DNA from: JAAYLC01 sp964636665
GTDB lineage: Bacteria; Bacteroidota; Bacteroidia; Flavobacteriales; Flavobacteriaceae
Direction: 5' to 3'
Assembly: GCA_964636665.1 (NCBI GenBank)
Contig: CAZWVT010000073.1
Coordinates: forward strand, 1 to 7,770
DNA: 7,770 nucleotides
Shown in pieces: positions 5,964 through 7,770 of this stretch. The position numbers were made by a program, and so were the translations under genes. The notes beneath the pieces are model-generated. The model ran no database searches, was not told where the DNA came from, and saw only the letters and a program-made list of their open reading frames with translations. Position 1 is the stretch's first letter; each line of letters starts with the position of its first letter.

Positions 5964-7532
5964 TTAAGGTGCCGGATAAAGGTAATTCGCCTCAAAACTC
6001 AATGGAATTCCAAGCCACCAGTACACCAGTAAGAATAAAGTCCAGACTATTAGAAAAATAACAGAGTAAGGCAGCATCATAGATATGAGGGTTCCAATTC
6101 CCATTCCTTTGACATAGCGTTGACTAAATACAACCACAAGAGGAAAATAAGGTAATAATGGAGTGATTATATTGGAAACAGAATCTCCGACCCGGTAAGC
6201 TGCCTGGGTAAGGTCGGGAGAAATTCCCAATTGCATGAGCATAGGAACAAAAATAGGTGCTATAAGTGCCCATTTGGCAGATGCAGAACCGACAAGTAAA
6301 TTTACTAATGAACTTAGCACTATGATTCCTACAATGGTAATTTGACCGGGCAATTCCAATGCTTGAAGGAAGTTTGCTCCTTTAACGGCAATCAAAAGTC
6401 CGATATTGGAACGTGAAAAAGCATCAATGAAAAGGGCACAGAAAAAGGCCATTACAATGTAATAGCCCATACTTTCCATGGATTTGGTCATACTTTTTAT
6501 CAAATCTGCTGAAGATTTATATTTACCGGACACAAAACCAAATACAAGACCCGGAATTAACAGAAAAACAAAGATCAACGGTACAATTGCCTGCATTAAT
6601 GGCGCATGGAAAGATGTGAGAGATTGAACTTCTGGATCCACCATATCGGGTCCTCTGAGTGCTGAATTTTCCGGAAAAGCCCATAAAAATAAACCAACCA
6701 TTCCAATTACCATAGCCAAAAGTCCAAGCCAGAAAGCTTTACTTTCCTTTGCTGTTACCTTTTCCATTTTAGGCATTTGGTCCTCATCTCCATCCACTTT
6801 CACTTTTGAAAGCCGCGGTTCTATTATTTTATCGGTAATCCACCAACCAACGAGCACGATTAACAACGTGGAAGCAGAGGTAAAATACCAGTTGTTTAAA
6901 GGATTCAAATTAATTGCAGGGTCGAGAATTTTTGCAGCTTCCAACGTAAAACTCATAATGAGCGGATCGATAGCGGAAGGGATAAAATTTGCTGAAAACC
7001 CACCGGATACTCCGGCAAAAGCTGCTGCAATTCCTGCTAAAGGATGTCTGCCCGCCGCATAAAAAATCACACCTCCCAGCGGAATCACAAGTACATAACC
7101 GGCATCTGCAGCTGTGTGACTTACGATGGCAATAAATATGAGCATCGGAGTGAGTAACTTTTTAGGTGTAAAATTCAGGAGTTTTTTCAACCCGGCATCA
7201 ATCCACCCGGAGTGTTCTGCCACTCCAACCCCAAGCATGGCCACCAACACAATTCCCAAGGGCGCAAAAAGAACAAACGTATTGACCATACTTGCCAGAA
7301 AAGCCGCCAATTGAGTTCCGGTAAGTAAGTTTTCAACATTCAAACTTTTACCCGTCATCGGGTGAACTTCCCCAAAATCAAACGGAGAGAGAATTGCCGA
7401 TAAAACCCATACAAAGATGAGCAAGTAAAAAAACAGAATTGCGGGATCGGGTAACTTGTTACCCATTCTTTCAACTAAATCAAGTGCTTTATTTAAAATA
7501 CCCTTTTTAGGGGAATCAGTGGCTTCTTCCAT
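5964..7532 (-). CDS. AbgT-family inner-membrane transporter
   Basis: 522 residues, the usual length for this family (E. coli AbgT, MtrF, YdaH). A short polar cytoplasmic N-terminus (1-28) precedes about nine membrane segments and two re-entrant hairpins. Family motifs are clear: 'MLGVGVAEHSGW' (99-110), 'SHTAADAGYVLVIPLGG' (138-154) and 'AGVSGGFSANF' (173-183) with the following IDP (188-190). The second hairpin region has N411, W421, P439 and R447, whose spacing (10, 18 and 8) equals that of N390, W400, P418 and R426 described for YdaH; D189 is the likely counterpart of the functional aspartate. A hydrophilic loop with acidic and basic residues lies at 240-265. Family members import p-aminobenzoyl-glutamate or export p-aminobenzoate and sulfonamides using an ion gradient; which applies here cannot be read from sequence. 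No abgA or abgB peptidase gene lies in the window, so peptide-uptake coupling is not supported by context. The start agrees with the family N-terminus and a nearby candidate promoter. Confidence 0.95.
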   Translation of the reverse strand: MEEATDSPKKGILNKALDLVERMGNKLPDPAILFFYLLIFVWVLSAILSPFDFGEVHPMTGKSLNVENLLTGTQLAAFLASMVNTFVLFAPLGIVLVAMLGVGVAEHSGWIDAGLKKLLNFTPKKLLTPMLIFIAIVSHTAADAGYVLVIPLGGVIFYAAGRHPLAGIAAAFAGVSGGFSANFIPSAIDPLIMSFTLEAAKILDPAINLNPLNNWYFTSASTLLIVLVGWWITDKIIEPRLSKVKVDGDEDQMPKMEKVTAKESKAFWLGLLAMVIGMVGLFLWAFPENSALRGPDMVDPEVQSLTSFHAPLMQAIVPLIFVFLLIPGLVFGFVSGKYKSSADLIKSMTKSMESMGYYIVMAFFCALFIDAFSRSNIGLLIAVKGANFLQALELPGQITIVGIIVLSSLVNLLVGSASAKWALIAPIFVPMLMQLGISPDLTQAAYRVGDSVSNIITPLLPYFPLVVVFSQRYVKGMGIGTLISMMLPYSVIFLIVWTLFLLVYWWLGIPLSFEANYLYPAP

Positions 7533-7557
7533 TTTATCAATCGGTTAATGAAATGCT

Positions 7558-7591
7558 AAAATATAAATTTTAAATAAAACGGCTTAGCAAA
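7558..7591 (-). promoter_or_regulatory. Candidate Bacteroidota-type promoter for the AbgT-family gene
   Basis: On the minus strand TTTG (7591-7588) and TATATTTT (7565-7558) are 22 nt apart, within the TTG-N17-23-TAnnTTTG range, with only the final G of the -7 box missing. The predicted start of transcription is near 7552, giving a leader of about 20 nt before the ATG at 7532. The sequence before the ATG (GATTGATAAA) has no Shine-Dalgarno sequence. Confidence 0.42.
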
Positions 7592-7770
7592 GCGAAAAAG
7601 ATTCTTATACCGATCATTATTTACGATTGAATGGAGAGATATGAACGAAAATGTTGTAGCACGTTTTTCATTAATAAATCTTTTATTATGACAAACGAAA
7701 TTTGAAATATCAAGACATAAACCCCATAAATCAATCGTATTTCCACGGAATTTTGATTTGAGCTAAGTAG

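Noticed and set aside
6868..7314. Plus-strand open frames opposite the transporter gene
   Set aside because: They are antisense to conserved AbgT motifs and show no features of a protein family.
7582..7593. Small GCTT-AGCA-AAGC hairpin at the candidate -33 box of the transporter promoter
   Set aside because: A 4-bp stem with a 4-base loop is expected by chance and is not evidence of an operator.
7641..7691. 16-codon open frame starting at an ATG in the final spacer
   Set aside because: Too short, no ribosome-binding signal and no recognisable peptide; expected by chance in AT-rich DNA.
7622..7739. TACGATTGA (7622-7630) and TCAATCGTA (7731-7739), a 9-bp inverted pair 100 bp apart
   Set aside because: A match of this size is not improbable by chance in a 238-bp spacer, and no gene edge or duplicated target supports an element.

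Overview
The window reads as chromosomal sequence from a member of the Bacteroidota, most likely class Flavobacteriia. The basis is the AT-rich composition, little Shine-Dalgarno sequence before the starts, candidate promoters of the TTTG / TAnnTTT(G) type, signal peptides ending in GFxQ, and protein families typical of that group. No phage, transposase, CRISPR array, rRNA or tRNA was seen.

Layout. Positions 1-341 (+) hold the 3' end of a DUF6624-like gene whose start lies outside the window. Positions 342-486 hold a long imperfect hairpin and a candidate promoter. Positions 487-783 (+) encode a 98-residue protein with one C-terminal membrane helix. It converges, across 50 bp, on a leftward pair: a 1004-residue exported TPR protein (5617-2603) followed after 35 bp by a 577-residue outer-membrane barrel protein resembling a TonB-dependent receptor without its plug (2567-834). 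Positions 5618-5963 are non-coding and rich in heptamer tandem repeats and inverted repeats. A leftward AbgT-family transporter gene fills 7532-5964, with a candidate promoter just upstream, and the last 238 bp carry no gene I can support.

How the genes may work together. The only pair with clear functional linkage is TPR plus barrel: both are exported, they are adjacent, and they are probably co-transcribed, so a periplasmic scaffold acting with an outer-membrane barrel is a reasonable inference. The AbgT transporter looks like an independent inner-membrane transport gene. Most of the window is ordinary flavobacterial core or near-core sequence. The points most worth a second look are the unassigned TPR/barrel pair, the repeat-rich spacer at 5744-5958, and the hairpin at 359-426.
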